Notes: generated from the sequence alone by a model not told the origin. A stretch of 64,000 nt of DNA from Corticicoccus populi (GCF_042686195.1 NZ_JBHUOQ010000001.1:806001-870000); one strand, 5' to 3'. Positions 1 through 9,083 are shown, numbered from the stretch's first letter. Made by a program: numbers and translations.

Positions 1-429
1 ATGACCATCCTTAAACGTATCAAGCACCCGGTCCATCTGATCAAAATACATCTTTACCACGTCGTATTTGTTTTTCTTTAAAACAGCTGGATCCATATAA
101 TCAAACCGGCCGTTTTGATGAATGCTTACAAGCTTTAAATCATATGGATGTTTTCTCAAATAATCTTCAATATCAGATTCCTGTCCCGGCACCACTCCAA
201 TTTCAACACCTCGCAAAAAGTTTGTCTCGTATGTTTCGCTCAGTGAGTTCAATGAACGGCTTAGTTCATTATAATCCGGAATCTCATCGGCAAAGTTGGT
301 TCCCGGATTTTTTAAATCAAAATGATCCGTCGCAGTAAAGTATTCAGGCTGGTGCTTTAAATAATTTTCAAACGTCTCATCTGAATCAAACGATAATGAG
401 GTATGTAAGTGCTGATCATAATACTTCAT
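1..429 (-). CDS. PHP-domain histidinol-phosphatase-like protein (partial, N-terminal part)
   Basis: The gene runs off the left edge of the window; 143 codons from the start are present. The protein opens MKYYDQHLHTSLSFDSDE, where HLH at residues 7-9 is the first metal-binding motif of the PHP phosphoesterase superfamily, followed by a TATDHFD stretch and EIGVV and SIHQNG motifs. This pattern is typical of the HisJ/HisK histidinol-phosphate phosphatase group. A strong AGGGGG Shine-Dalgarno lies just upstream of the ATG. Family assignment is firm; histidinol phosphate as substrate is only a family-based guess because no his genes are visible and the C-terminus is missing. Confidence 0.8.
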   Translation of the reverse strand, partial: MKYYDQHLHTSLSFDSDETFENYLKHQPEYFTATDHFDLKNPGTNFADEIPDYNELSRSLNSLSETYETNFLRGVEIGVVPGQESDIEDYLRKHPYDLKLVSIHQNGRFDYMDPAVLKKNKYDVVKMYFDQMDRVLDTFKDGH

Positions 430-611
430 AAAATAATCCCCCTTTTTCTATTTACTTTATATTATCATAACGTATTCAAATATCGTCACGGGCCATCTGT
501 TTTATTTATATATATTATCTTTATGATTTATTAATGTAATTCACTTTCTTTATGTAACTAACTATGATATTATAACTTTAGAAATAAAACTTAACTCAAG
601 GGGGAATAACA

Positions 612-1139
612 ATGACAAAATTTGTAGCAGATAATGCACACTCAGAAGTAGAATTTATGGTAAAACACATGATGGTGACAAAAGTAAAAGGGACTTTCGA
701 TGATTACTCAGTTGAAATTACAGCAGATGACATCGAAGATTTTGAAAATGCCAAAGTATTCGCTAAAGCAAACGTCGCTTCAATCAATACAGGTGTTGCA
801 GACCGTGATGGTCATTTAAGAAGCGGTGATTTCTTTGAAACAGACACTTATCCTGAAATTACATTTGAATCTTCTAATATTGAAAAAAGCGGGACTTCTT
901 ACAAAGTAACCGGTGATCTGACTATCAAAGACGTGACTAAAGAAGTCACTGTTGAACTTGATTATAACGGACAGGCAGTTGACCCGATGTCCGGTTCTAC
1001 CGTTTACGGTTTTGAAGGTAAATTCAGCCTCGACCGTGAAGCATACGGTTTAACATGGAATCAGACACTTGAAACCGGCGGTGTCCTTGTCAGTAAAGAA
1101 GTAAAAATTTCTGTTGAACTCCAGTTCAGAGAAGCTTAA
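612..1139 (+). CDS. YceI family protein
   Basis: A 175-residue protein that starts MTKFVADNAHSEVEFMVKHM and contains the family landmarks VKGTFDDY, INTGVADRDGHLRSGDFF and LTIKDVTKEVTVELDY. YceI proteins are lipocalin-like beta-barrels that bind long polyisoprenoid or amphiphilic ligands. This one has no signal peptide, so it is the cytoplasmic form common in Firmicutes. The length matches the family. The start is supported by AAGGGGG a few bases upstream. It is a single-gene unit ending in a strong hairpin terminator. Physiological role is unknown; homologues are often called stress-related. Confidence 0.93.
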   Translation: MTKFVADNAHSEVEFMVKHMMVTKVKGTFDDYSVEITADDIEDFENAKVFAKANVASINTGVADRDGHLRSGDFFETDTYPEITFESSNIEKSGTSYKVTGDLTIKDVTKEVTVELDYNGQAVDPMSGSTVYGFEGKFSLDREAYGLTWNQTLETGGVLVSKEVKISVELQFREA

Positions 1140-1176
1140 TAAAAATAGAATATTATATGATGATGTACTCATTGGC

Positions 1177-1222
1177 GACTGTGTTAAGTCCGGTGTTCCA
1201 CCGGCATAACGCAGTCTTTTTT
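1177..1222 (+). terminator. Rho-independent terminator of the YceI gene
   Basis: GACTG..TTA..CCGGTG pairs with CACCGG..TAA..CAGTC around a very short loop, and a run of T follows immediately on the plus strand. It sits about 40 bases after the YceI stop. Confidence 0.85.
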
Positions 1223-1289
1223 ATTATCCTGATCTGATTATTCAATCCCCTCTTTTAACTCCTACTAAAATTAATTCCCTTCAGAAAAA

Positions 1290-1349
1290 TTGACAAGTAT
1301 ATCGCACCTCGATATACTATAAGTAACAAATACATCGAGGTGCGATATA
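1290..1349 (+). promoter_or_regulatory. Promoter with paired PadR operators
   Basis: A consensus promoter TTGACA (1290-1295), 17-base spacer, TATACT (1313-1318) precedes the PadR gene. The spacer and -10 carry the dyad TATATCG-CACCT-CGATATA (1298-1316). A 16-base inverted copy of this site lies at 1334-1349, where it covers the Shine-Dalgarno GAGGTG (1337-1342). Binding at both sites would block polymerase and ribosome access together. Autoregulation by the downstream PadR protein is inferred from position and symmetry. Confidence 0.8.
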
Positions 1350-1350
1350 T

Positions 1351-1668
1351 ATGGAGGATAGAATACAAAAGATTTATTTTCCAATGACTGAAACGGCATT
1401 TTATATTTTATTATCTCTGCAGACACCGAGATACGGTTATCTGATTATGCAGTATGTTGAAGAAATGACTCACGGCCGTATCCAACTCGGGGCGGGTACA
1501 TTATACGGCAGTCTGTCTAAAATGCAGAAGGATGGTCTAATCGACATTATAAAAATAGAAAACAAGCGGAAAATATATCAAACAACTAATCTCGGGAATC
1601 AGCTTCTACTTATGGAAAAAAGCAGAATTACAGAGCTATATAAAAACTTAGAAAGGATTGAGGATTAG
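1351..1668 (+). CDS. PadR family transcriptional regulator
   Basis: A 105-residue winged-helix regulator. The core reads FYILLSLQTPRYGYLIMQYV, then LGAGTLYGSLSKMQKDGLI and a wing ending KIYQTTNLG, the usual PadR signature (recognition helix GTLYGSL). It is the small PadR-s2 type lacking a large C-terminal domain. It is first in a three-gene operon and its stop overlaps the GTG start of the DUF2812 gene by one base. The paired dyads upstream make it a likely autorepressor. Effector unknown; PadR proteins often sense phenolics, drugs or envelope stress. Confidence 0.93.
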   Translation: MEDRIQKIYFPMTETAFYILLSLQTPRYGYLIMQYVEEMTHGRIQLGAGTLYGSLSKMQKDGLIDIIKIENKRKIYQTTNLGNQLLLMEKSRITELYKNLERIED

Positions 1669-2210
1669 TGGAGAAAAAAGTGCTGAAATTTTTTACTGTA
1701 GATAACTTTGAAAAAGAAGGAATGTATCTGCGCAGCATGGCTCAGAAGGGCTGGCATTTCAAAGCCTATAAAAACTTCAAATATATTTTTGAAAAAAGTG
1801 AATCAAAAGACGTGTACTACCAAATCGATTATCACAGCCAGGCTGAAGGTGATAAAGATGAGTATATACAATTTTTTGAGGACAGCGGCTGGAGTTTTGC
1901 TTTTTCATACCCTATTTTTGACGGTGAATGGATTTATTTTAAAAAAGAAAGCAGTGCAACAGGCACTGCAGAAATTTATACTGATACATCATCCAAAATT
2001 AATCTGTTTCAAAAAATAAGAAAACGATGGTGCCTGTTCGGAATCTTTATATCTATTTTTATGATTATGGCTTTATTCATTAACGGACTTGCTCTTGAAA
2101 GCCCATCTATCTCTCTTTATGTAATTATGATACTCGCATTATTCGTAATTATTTTGTACAGTAAAATGATTGTTAATCTTACACGAAAAATTCGACAGCT
2201 CCAAACCTAA
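1668..2210 (+). CDS. DUF2812 domain membrane protein
   Basis: A 180-residue protein beginning at GTG. The N-terminal ~100 residues contain FFTVDNFEKEGMYLRSMAQKG, WHFKAY and a WSFAFSYPIFDGEWIYFKK stretch, typical of DUF2812. Two C-terminal hydrophobic segments (about residues 122-145 and 149-168) place it in the membrane. PadR genes and DUF2812 genes are frequent neighbours in Firmicutes, so it is probably the direct target of the PadR protein. Molecular function is not known for the family. Confidence 0.85.
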   Translation: MEKKVLKFFTVDNFEKEGMYLRSMAQKGWHFKAYKNFKYIFEKSESKDVYYQIDYHSQAEGDKDEYIQFFEDSGWSFAFSYPIFDGEWIYFKKESSATGTAEIYTDTSSKINLFQKIRKRWCLFGIFISIFMIMALFINGLALESPSISLYVIMILALFVIILYSKMIVNLTRKIRQLQT

Positions 2211-3115
2211 TGTTCCTGTCTTTCATTGTAAACTGTCTGAGTACAGAAAAAATTGATTTCTCTTTTATAGTGGAATCAGAGAATACTAATCAATGGGGTG
2301 CTTTATTGACACAAATTAAAAATATCGGACAATTTTGTCCAACCGACAACCGGGGTTACATCATAAACGACACCAGTCTGAAGAATATTCAACCGGGCTT
2401 CCATAAAGTGATTGAAGAAGTAGTGAATGCCTATGATTTTCATTTAAAAGATCAGCTGCACAGTATATATATCAGAGGTTCAGTTCCGCGCGGTTTTGGT
2501 ATTGAACAAGTCTCTGACCTGGATACAATTGCTGTCACCACAAAAGATATCACTGATGTTGACCTCGCTTGGGTTGATCAGGTACAGAATCATCTGGAAA
2601 ATGACTTTGATATTGTAAGCGGTGTGGAATTCGCTGTATTCAGCATTGATGAAATTCTATCTGCTGATAATACTTCGATTATCTCTTTCATAATCAAAAC
2701 GCACAGTATCTGTGTATACGGAAAAGATTTAATCCCTTCCATACCAGATTATAAAGCAGATAACTTACTGGCAGGTTTTCATCTGAATCCTCTGGAAAAT
2801 CAGATACAAACAGCAAAGTATGATCTTAAGGATAACGATGATATAGAAGATATTTTAGACTGCTGTGTATGGATTATGAAAATAATTGTCCGTGCAGGAC
2901 TTGCGCTCGTGATAGAAAGAGAGCATAAATACACAAGAGACTTATATCCTGCCTATCAGCTTTTCTCCAGACATTATCCTGAAAAAGAAAATGATATGAG
3001 ACAGGCAGTTCAGTACGCTGTTAACCCTGTAGAAGAGCCGGACAGAATCATCTCCTTTTTAAACACATTTGGAAACTGGATGATTCATGAATCCAAGGGT
3101 CAGATGAGAACTTAA
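2210..3115 (+). CDS. Nucleotidyltransferase-domain protein
   Basis: A 301-residue protein. IYIRGSVPRGFGIEQVSDLDTIAV at about residues 84-107 contains the GS...D-x-D motif of the polymerase-beta nucleotidyltransferase fold, with DLD as metal ligands; a later D in a V..EFAVFS strand could be the third carboxylate. The C-terminal half is helical and resembles the partner domains of antibiotic adenylyltransferases, but I do not recognise a specific enzyme. The ATG overlaps the preceding stop (TAATG) and has no convincing Shine-Dalgarno of its own, so translation is probably coupled. Substrate unknown. Confidence 0.75.
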   Translation: MFLSFIVNCLSTEKIDFSFIVESENTNQWGALLTQIKNIGQFCPTDNRGYIINDTSLKNIQPGFHKVIEEVVNAYDFHLKDQLHSIYIRGSVPRGFGIEQVSDLDTIAVTTKDITDVDLAWVDQVQNHLENDFDIVSGVEFAVFSIDEILSADNTSIISFIIKTHSICVYGKDLIPSIPDYKADNLLAGFHLNPLENQIQTAKYDLKDNDDIEDILDCCVWIMKIIVRAGLALVIEREHKYTRDLYPAYQLFSRHYPEKENDMRQAVQYAVNPVEEPDRIISFLNTFGNWMIHESKGQMRT

Positions 3116-3154
3116 ACACAAAACAGCTGAACATTACCTCAATTAAATAATACC

Positions 3155-3190
3155 CAAAAAAGGCAGAATACCTGAACAGGTACTCTGCCT
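3155..3190. terminator. Bidirectional terminator between nucleotidyltransferase and ABC exporter
   Basis: GGCAGAATACCTG and CAGGTACTCTGCC pair around a very short loop. A six-A run before the stem gives a T run for the minus-strand ABC gene; convergent genes lie on both sides. Confidence 0.85.
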
Positions 3191-3196
3191 CATCAT

Positions 3197-4927
3197 TTAT
3201 TTTAACTGCTGTTTGGCGAAGGAACGATATAGCTCGTGGCTCTCTATCAATGATTGATGGGATCCTTTGCCTGTAATCTGTCCATTTTCAATAAAGATAA
3301 TTTGATCGGCATCTACAATGGTCGACAGACGATGTGCGATAACGAATGTTGTTCTGCCTTCCATCAGCCGCTGCAGTGCTTTTTGAACCACTTGTTCAGA
3401 CTGGCTGTCGAGACTTGCGGTTGCTTCATCCAGCAGAAGAATTTTCGGGTCTCTTAAAAACGCGCGGGCGATATTAATACGCTGACGCTGACCACCCGAT
3501 AATTTAGTCCCTCTTTCCCCTACTTCTGTTTCCATTTTATCCGGCAGTTCTTCGATAAAAGTCGTTGCATAAGCCATTTCTGCGACTGCCCAAAGTTTGT
3601 CTTCACTGATCTTGTCCGCTTCCGGCAGACCGTATGTTAAATTATCCCGAATCGTACCGGACATCATTGAACTCTCCTGGGATACATAACCGAGCTGGGA
3701 ACGCCAGGATTCGAGTGAGATATTTTCCACACTCTCTCCCCCAAGCAGCACTTCACCCTCATCCGGTTCATAATAACGTTCAATTAATCCAAAAACAGTG
3801 GTTTTACCGCCGCCGCTCGGTCCTGCAAATGCAATCATCTCTCCCGGTGAAGCTTTAAATGAGATTTTGTTTAATACTTTCTCACCGGAATCATAGGAGA
3901 AGGATACATTCTGGAATTCAATTGGAAGATTTCCAATTTGTTTTTCCTGACCGGTAAGCCCTTCTTCCTCTTCTTCAAGTATCTCCACAATACGCTCCGT
4001 TGCACCTTTCGCTTTCTGCAGTTCTGTAAAGAACATCGCAAAAGTGGTAATCGGAAATACGATTTGGAATAAATACAGTAAAAATGCGACGAGCGACCCA
4101 GTGGTCATTGTCCCCTGCTCAACTCTTATACCGCCGTAACCGATAATAATGACAATCACAAGCATCACTACCATGTACATGAACGGTCCGATAACCGCAA
4201 AAATTTTAGCTTCAGTCAAACCTGTTTTCAATAGCTTTGAAATACCTGTTAATCCGCGCGTCTTTTCCATATCCTCTGCTGTAGAAGATTTCATCAGTCT
4301 GATTTCACTGACAGTCTGCTGAATTTCACCTTGAAAATTCGCAGTCTGATCCTGAAGTCTCCTGGACACCTTAGCCATTCTGCTGCCAAGCGGTATCATT
4401 ACAACAAGTGTAATCGGCACCGCGATAAACATAATCAATGTCATCTTCCAGTCCATAAATAATAAAATGATAACAGCACCAATAATAGATATAAGACCCG
4501 ATATAAATTGAGGAAAGTGCTGGGATACTAAATCTTTTACAATACCTGTATCATTGATGACCCGGCTGACAGATTCCCCGCTCGGCTGTTTTTGAAAGTA
4601 ACTGACCGGCAGTCGTATTAATTTTTTCCATACAATTTCACGTAATTTAGCCACTACATTCTGACCGACATATGCAAGTGCGTAGGCCGAAAGACCATCA
4701 ACAATCGCATGAATTATAAATACACCGACAATCACTGCGATAAACCACCAATTTAAATCGGCGATGGAAAAACCGTCGACAAGCTCTCTCGTCAGGAGCG
4801 GAATCGTTAAGCCTACTAAAGTGGTAAGTATACTTCCAAGCAGTCCGAGTGTTAACACGAATTTTGATATTTTTGTTGATAAAATCAGCTGGATAAAACT
4901 GCTTGATTTCTGTTTTGAATCGTTCAT
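3197..4927 (-). CDS. ABC multidrug exporter, half-transporter (BmrA/LmrA type)
   Basis: A 576-residue fusion of a six-helix membrane domain (about residues 15-310) and an ATPase domain. The ATPase shows Walker A GPSGGGKTT, Q-loop YVSQESSMM, signature LSGGQRQR, Walker B ILLLDEATASLD and the H-loop AHRLSTI. This layout and length fit homodimeric type IV exporters such as BmrA. The start ATG follows GAGGAAAATTAG inside the end of the MerR gene, so the two are one operon. The MerR/TipA-type regulator upstream suggests drug-induced export. Substrates cannot be read from sequence. Confidence 0.92.
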   Translation of the reverse strand: MNDSKQKSSSFIQLILSTKISKFVLTLGLLGSILTTLVGLTIPLLTRELVDGFSIADLNWWFIAVIVGVFIIHAIVDGLSAYALAYVGQNVVAKLREIVWKKLIRLPVSYFQKQPSGESVSRVINDTGIVKDLVSQHFPQFISGLISIIGAVIILLFMDWKMTLIMFIAVPITLVVMIPLGSRMAKVSRRLQDQTANFQGEIQQTVSEIRLMKSSTAEDMEKTRGLTGISKLLKTGLTEAKIFAVIGPFMYMVVMLVIVIIIGYGGIRVEQGTMTTGSLVAFLLYLFQIVFPITTFAMFFTELQKAKGATERIVEILEEEEEGLTGQEKQIGNLPIEFQNVSFSYDSGEKVLNKISFKASPGEMIAFAGPSGGGKTTVFGLIERYYEPDEGEVLLGGESVENISLESWRSQLGYVSQESSMMSGTIRDNLTYGLPEADKISEDKLWAVAEMAYATTFIEELPDKMETEVGERGTKLSGGQRQRINIARAFLRDPKILLLDEATASLDSQSEQVVQKALQRLMEGRTTFVIAHRLSTIVDADQIIFIENGQITGKGSHQSLIESHELYRSFAKQQLK

Positions 4928-5746
4928 CTAATTTTCCTCACTTTTTTTATTCGACAGAGAATCTGAATATTCCTCCGTTATTTTCTGAAGCCACTTATCT
5001 TCCTTCTCAGTCAGCGGTGTCGGGAACATACGGTCCATTTCATACAGGTACTGATTGATACGTTCTGTATCTTCCTGACTATCAAAATCAACCGTATAAA
5101 TTTCTGCCAATTCTTCAAGAGTATCTATTTTAAACGCTTTAAGAACTCCTCTGTAAAAAGCATCAAGCATTTCCTTTACCTCAAAATCATCAGCAGATCT
5201 GCCGTATAATTGTTTTACTTTTTTATAAAACTGCATCATCTCTTTTTCAAAAGTCATCTTATCTTCAATTTCACCGGGAAACATCGCTTCTATAATATCA
5301 CTTCGAATAATCCCTTCCGTAAGTTCCTGCTGCTTTCTTTCATTCTGCATACCGGAGAGAAGACTGACCAGAATAGCGTCATTCACTTCCTTTTCATCTT
5401 CAAACAGTTGAATGGTTCTGTGAATGGATTCAAGTGCAGTGTCAATCTGCTCACGGTCTTTACGAAGCTTTGTCTCCTGAAGATGTAATGTATCGATAAA
5501 ACTTAATCCGAATGTGTTCTGCTGCATATACTCACTGATATTATCCAAAGTCAAACCGAGGAATTTTAAAGTCATAATTTTATGAAGCTGAATTAAATCC
5601 TCTTTATCGTATATACGGTGCCCCGACTGATTGTCCCGCTTCGGCTTCAAAATATTTTTGCTGTCATAATAATGAAGTGTTCTTACTGAAACACCAGTAT
5701 ATTCAGCAAATTCGCTTACTGTAAACGTCCCTTTCTCCATATTCAT
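4928..5746 (-). CDS. MerR family regulator with TipAS-like ligand domain
   Basis: A 272-residue protein. Residues 6-75 form a MerR DNA-binding domain (FTVSEFAEYTGVSVRTLHYYDS, then KPKRDNQSGHRIYDKEDL), followed by a dimerisation helix around residues 80-125. The C-terminal part resembles the TipAS drug-binding domain of TipAL, Mta and SkgA. AAGGGGAGTA precedes the ATG. It is transcribed first, directly ahead of the ABC exporter. The promoter has the 19-base spacer that MerR proteins act on. A near-identical site occurs in front of the DHA2 exporter at 12983-14449. Confidence 0.92.
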   Translation of the reverse strand: MNMEKGTFTVSEFAEYTGVSVRTLHYYDSKNILKPKRDNQSGHRIYDKEDLIQLHKIMTLKFLGLTLDNISEYMQQNTFGLSFIDTLHLQETKLRKDREQIDTALESIHRTIQLFEDEKEVNDAILVSLLSGMQNERKQQELTEGIIRSDIIEAMFPGEIEDKMTFEKEMMQFYKKVKQLYGRSADDFEVKEMLDAFYRGVLKAFKIDTLEELAEIYTVDFDSQEDTERINQYLYEMDRMFPTPLTEKEDKWLQKITEEYSDSLSNKKSEEN

Positions 5747-5770
5747 TACTCCCCTTCGTGAGATAGATTC

Positions 5771-5801
5771 ATCATATCACCTAACGTTACGTCAGGCACA
5801 A
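5771..5801 (-). promoter_or_regulatory. MerR-type promoter with 19-bp spacer
   Basis: On the minus strand: -35 TTGTGC (5796-5801), a 19-base spacer, -10 TATGAT (5771-5776). The spacer contains the dyad CCTGACG-TAA-CGTTAGG. A 19-base spacer around a dyad is the hallmark of promoters remodelled by MerR proteins. It drives the merR-ABC operon. Confidence 0.85.
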
Positions 5802-5912
5802 GTAGAAACTCAAGTTTTTATAAAAAATAACACTTTGCCTCTATTTGTCGAGAATCATCCTCAACAACTGTTTACATAAGTTCTGTATAGAGCGTCAAAG
5901 GACAAAGTCGTA

Positions 5913-6242
5913 CTAAAAATGATATTCAGTACGCGTCCCCTGATGAAAAATTAATTTCCATTCTCCTTGAAACACGATCCAGACAGAACTTCTGTTACTC
6001 GCCTGTTTCTTAGTCGTATTCAATAATAAATAAGTACACAACCTGCTTTCTTTCGATAAATCCGTGACTGAGAAATGTTTTATTTCATACTCACTGTTAT
6101 CAGAAATAGAATCTGGAAAATCTTGTGTTACATATATATTTCCCGACTGTCCAAATTCTTTGAAATCCGGATGTAAGACATTTTTAAATTTTCCTGTTCT
6201 TCTATTTTCCTTATTTAGATGGAACTGCTCATAGCTGATCAT
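5913..6242 (-). CDS. DUF4440 / NTF2-like small protein
   Basis: A 109-residue cytoplasmic protein. The C-terminal strand pattern SSVWIVFQGEWKLIFHQGT is characteristic of DUF4440 (SnoaL/NTF2-like) proteins, which bind small ligands or act as minor enzymes. The start chosen is the ATG at 6242, which follows AGGGAGGA with four bases between; an in-frame ATG eight codons upstream lacks a Shine-Dalgarno. Single gene. No specific function can be given. Confidence 0.75.
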   Translation of the reverse strand: MISYEQFHLNKENRRTGKFKNVLHPDFKEFGQSGNIYVTQDFPDSISDNSEYEIKHFSVTDLSKESRLCTYLLLNTTKKQASNRSSVWIVFQGEWKLIFHQGTRTEYHF

Positions 6243-6419
6243 AAAGTCCTCCCTGTAAATATTCATATTTATGCTGCCTTTAACATGATTACAATGATTT
6301 AATATTATACGAAATAATGATGATGAAACAATTAAACAGATGAATTAATTGATATCTGGGGAAGTAAAAAACAATGAGAGTGTTTATAAATTAGTTAATA
6401 AAAACCAACAATAATAATA

Positions 6420-6448
6420 TTGACAGAAAATTTATTTAAATGTATTGT
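6420..6448 (+). promoter_or_regulatory. Sigma-A promoter of the lipoprotein gene
   Basis: TTGACA (6420-6425), 17-base spacer, TATTGT (6443-6448), about 50 bases upstream of the TTG start. Confidence 0.7.
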
Positions 6449-6497
6449 TTAAGATAAAGTAGGAATATTTTCCATTAAAAATGAAAGGATTGATTAT

Positions 6498-6923
6498 TTG
6501 AAATTATTCGGTATACTGCTGACAATTTCGGCCTCTCTTTATTTTTTATCCGGATGCAGTCTGTTAAATAATATGTCTGGTGAAGAAATAGACGGAAATT
6601 TAGAGACTGCCTTTAACAATGATACTGGTGAAGGATCTATTGAATTACTGACATCGGATATTACTACAGAAAGCAATCAAATTGAGATTCAAACACATGG
6701 TATTGATGAAGACAAACACACCTCTATTTCCGTAGCAAATGAAACAATTTATGAAGGAACAATTGACAATGACAGCGTCTATACATTACAGATTGCCGAT
6801 ATTGACGGTGCCTTGAGTACCGACTATGATCCCAAAATACAGCTGCTCCAGACAACTACCGATGATGATGATGGAGATATCACTACTTTTAAAGAAATTA
6901 GATATTCAGTTGAAGAAGAGTAA
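6498..6923 (+). CDS. Small predicted lipoprotein
   Basis: A 141-residue protein that starts at TTG after AAAGGA. The N-terminus MKLFGILLTISASLYFLSGC is a lipoprotein signal ending in the lipobox LSGC, so Cys20 should carry the lipid and anchor the protein outside the membrane. The mature part is acidic, rich in D, E, T and S, and predicted as beta strands (IELLTSDITTESNQIEIQTHG, SVYTLQIADIDG). I do not recognise a family. It has its own promoter and terminator, so it is a stand-alone transcription unit. Confidence 0.8.
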   Translation: MKLFGILLTISASLYFLSGCSLLNNMSGEEIDGNLETAFNNDTGEGSIELLTSDITTESNQIEIQTHGIDEDKHTSISVANETIYEGTIDNDSVYTLQIADIDGALSTDYDPKIQLLQTTTDDDDGDITTFKEIRYSVEEE

Positions 6924-7333
6924 GTTCAGCCTCCCCTGTTCGTAATTTTCAGGTGGCGGCTTTTTATCGGAATCATTAAGCTGATCTATTGAAAAACTAG
7001 TCTCTACCTCTCAGTTCTGTTTTCCTTCTATAATATAATGCCTTTCATAGTTTAATGTGTACAATAAGAATTGAATAACCTCATCCATATACTTTCTTCC
7101 CTAAAGAAGTACTTTCTAAAAAATCTATAGACTCAGAATTAACAAACCGCTTAATATGGACTTTTATTCTTTACCATTCTTTACGGTAGTTACTGACTTG
7201 ACCAGAGATATCTATTTTATCAGACTGTATAAATTACTCAGAAACTTCATGGATTTCGATTAACGAGTTATTTATGTTATTATTTGCTCATCTTACACGA
7301 ATGAATCACACTGTTGAAAAAGGAGAATCTCAA
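6924..7333. other. Intergenic stretch without a recognised gene
   Basis: A 410-base AT-rich gap. The first 45 bases hold the lipoprotein terminator. Short open stretches on both strands are interrupted by stops and have no start with a Shine-Dalgarno. A TTGACC at 7198-7203 is a possible -35 for the ATPase gene but no well-spaced -10 was found. Confidence 0.5.
6928..6966 (+). terminator. Probable terminator of the lipoprotein gene
   Basis: AGCC..CC..CCTG pairs with CAGG..GG..GGCT with small bulges, followed by five T. Confidence 0.6.
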
Positions 7334-9025
7334 ATGAAAAATGCTGAGTACTTGGAACGTTTACTTTCCTCTTTAGACGGCCAAAAGTATGGTGCATACA
7401 AAAAACTGAGAAACACTTATCAGTTTAATCAATATAGGCTTGCAGTGGATCATGTGCAGGTTGACCCTTATGCACCGCCGTCTAAAATGAGAATCATTAT
7501 AAAACGAACAACTTCCGGAATACCTGATGAACTTTTGGATTCAAAAGATAAAATCACTGCTGTTTCTGACTTTTTAACCCGTGCCTTCTACAGCAATATC
7601 AAAACTTTCAATAAAAATTCTAAAGGAAAGAATATCTTCATCGACCGCTGCGGACAGGAAATTCTGGAACGCACTTCTGTCATGATTAACAGGGATACTA
7701 TTGAATTACGATTTGAAGTAGGACTGCCGGCAGCAGGCAGAAAAATCCGCGGCAAATCTGCCTCACAGCTACTCACTCAAATGCTTCCAAAAATCGTTCG
7801 TGAATCACTCTTCTACAGTCGCTTAGACCAGGGTTTATTGAAAGAACATGTATCTCTGGTACTTGACCAGGTGCATATACGTAAAGAGCTGAAACAAAGA
7901 AAATTGACAGCATTTGTTGCGAATGATGCCATCCTTCCAAGAGAAAGCGGTGTGTCTGACCGTCCGCTAAAAAGTGCAGTTCGTTTTATCAGTCCGGTAA
8001 ATTTTGAAGTGCACCTCACACTTCCGAGCGGCAGAACAGTCAGTGGAATGGGGATCCCAGAAGGCATTACACTGATTGTCGGCGGCGGTTATCACGGTAA
8101 GTCAACACTGCTTCAGGCTCTGGAACGCGGTGTGTACAATCATATCCCAGGAGACGGCAGAGAAATGGTACTCACACAGGATGATGCGGTCAAAATTCGT
8201 GCCGAGGACGGCCGTAATATTGAGAAAGTGAATATCAGTCCGTTCATTAATAACCTGCCAGGCAAGAAAGATACACACCGGTTTTCAACTGAAAATGCCA
8301 GCGGCAGTACTTCACAGTCGGCAAATGTCATTGAAGCAATTGAAGCGGGCAGCTCTTTATTATTAATCGATGAGGATACTTCCGCAACTAATTTTATGAT
8401 TAGAGATATCCGGATGCAGAAATTAATCTCATCTGATAAAGAGCCGATCACTCCATTTACCCATAAAGTGAAAGCATTGTACGAAGAATTAAATACTTCC
8501 ACAATTCTAATCGTCGGCGGCTCCGGTGATTACTTTGAAGCTGCTGACCAAATTTTCATGATGGATGAATATCGATTAAAAGATGTGACAGATGCTGCGA
8601 AATCCATCACACAAACCGAGGGCTTTCAACGGGATATTATTTCAGACCTTTCATTTGGACCACAATCTTCAAGGATTCCTCTGAAATCCAGTTTTTCTAA
8701 AACCGGTAAAGACAGCCGCTTCAAAACAAAAGGAATGCATACGATACTCTACGGCAGAGAAGCGATTGATCTCTCCGGGCTGGAGCAGCTGGTTGACAGC
8801 AGCCAGACCAGTTCTATTAGTGCTATGATTGACTACCTGCAAAGGGAAGTTCTCGATAATACTATGACACTGCAGGAAGCCGTTCATCAAGTCTACCGGC
8901 ATATTGAAGAAAACGGACTTGATGCTGTATCACCTTATTCAGGGCATCCCGGCAATCTTGCTTTACCGAGAAAACAAGAACTCTTCGCTGCACTTAACCG
9001 CTACCGCGGTCTTAAAATTAAATAA
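7334..9025 (+). CDS. ABC-class ATPase of unknown function
   Basis: A 563-residue soluble protein of the 'predicted ATPase of the ABC class' family. Walker A is GGGYHGKSTLLQAL (about residues 254-267), Walker B is SSLLLIDEDTSATNFMIRD, and a VGGSGDYFEAAD strand follows. There are no membrane helices and no transporter partner. The ATG at 7334 follows AAAAAGGAGAA; an in-frame ATG 20 codons upstream has no such site. Family members are widespread in bacteria but uncharacterised; roles in nucleic-acid or ribosome biology have been suggested only by analogy with soluble ABC ATPases. Confidence 0.88.
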   Translation: MKNAEYLERLLSSLDGQKYGAYKKLRNTYQFNQYRLAVDHVQVDPYAPPSKMRIIIKRTTSGIPDELLDSKDKITAVSDFLTRAFYSNIKTFNKNSKGKNIFIDRCGQEILERTSVMINRDTIELRFEVGLPAAGRKIRGKSASQLLTQMLPKIVRESLFYSRLDQGLLKEHVSLVLDQVHIRKELKQRKLTAFVANDAILPRESGVSDRPLKSAVRFISPVNFEVHLTLPSGRTVSGMGIPEGITLIVGGGYHGKSTLLQALERGVYNHIPGDGREMVLTQDDAVKIRAEDGRNIEKVNISPFINNLPGKKDTHRFSTENASGSTSQSANVIEAIEAGSSLLLIDEDTSATNFMIRDIRMQKLISSDKEPITPFTHKVKALYEELNTSTILIVGGSGDYFEAADQIFMMDEYRLKDVTDAAKSITQTEGFQRDIISDLSFGPQSSRIPLKSSFSKTGKDSRFKTKGMHTILYGREAIDLSGLEQLVDSSQTSSISAMIDYLQREVLDNTMTLQEAVHQVYRHIEENGLDAVSPYSGHPGNLALPRKQELFAALNRYRGLKIK

Positions 9026-9035
9026 ATCTATGATA

Positions 9036-9072
9036 AAAAAACCGTCATATCCTAATCAGGACATGACGGTTT
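9036..9072. terminator. Bidirectional terminator
   Basis: AAACCGTCAT..TCCT and AGGA..ATGACGGTTT form a long stem flanked by A and T runs, between two convergent genes. Confidence 0.9.
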
Positions 9073-9083
9073 AAAATTTCCTA

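Noticed and set aside
7274..7333. N-terminal extension of the ABC-class ATPase
   Set aside because: No Shine-Dalgarno at the upstream ATG; AAAAAGGAGAA marks the internal one.
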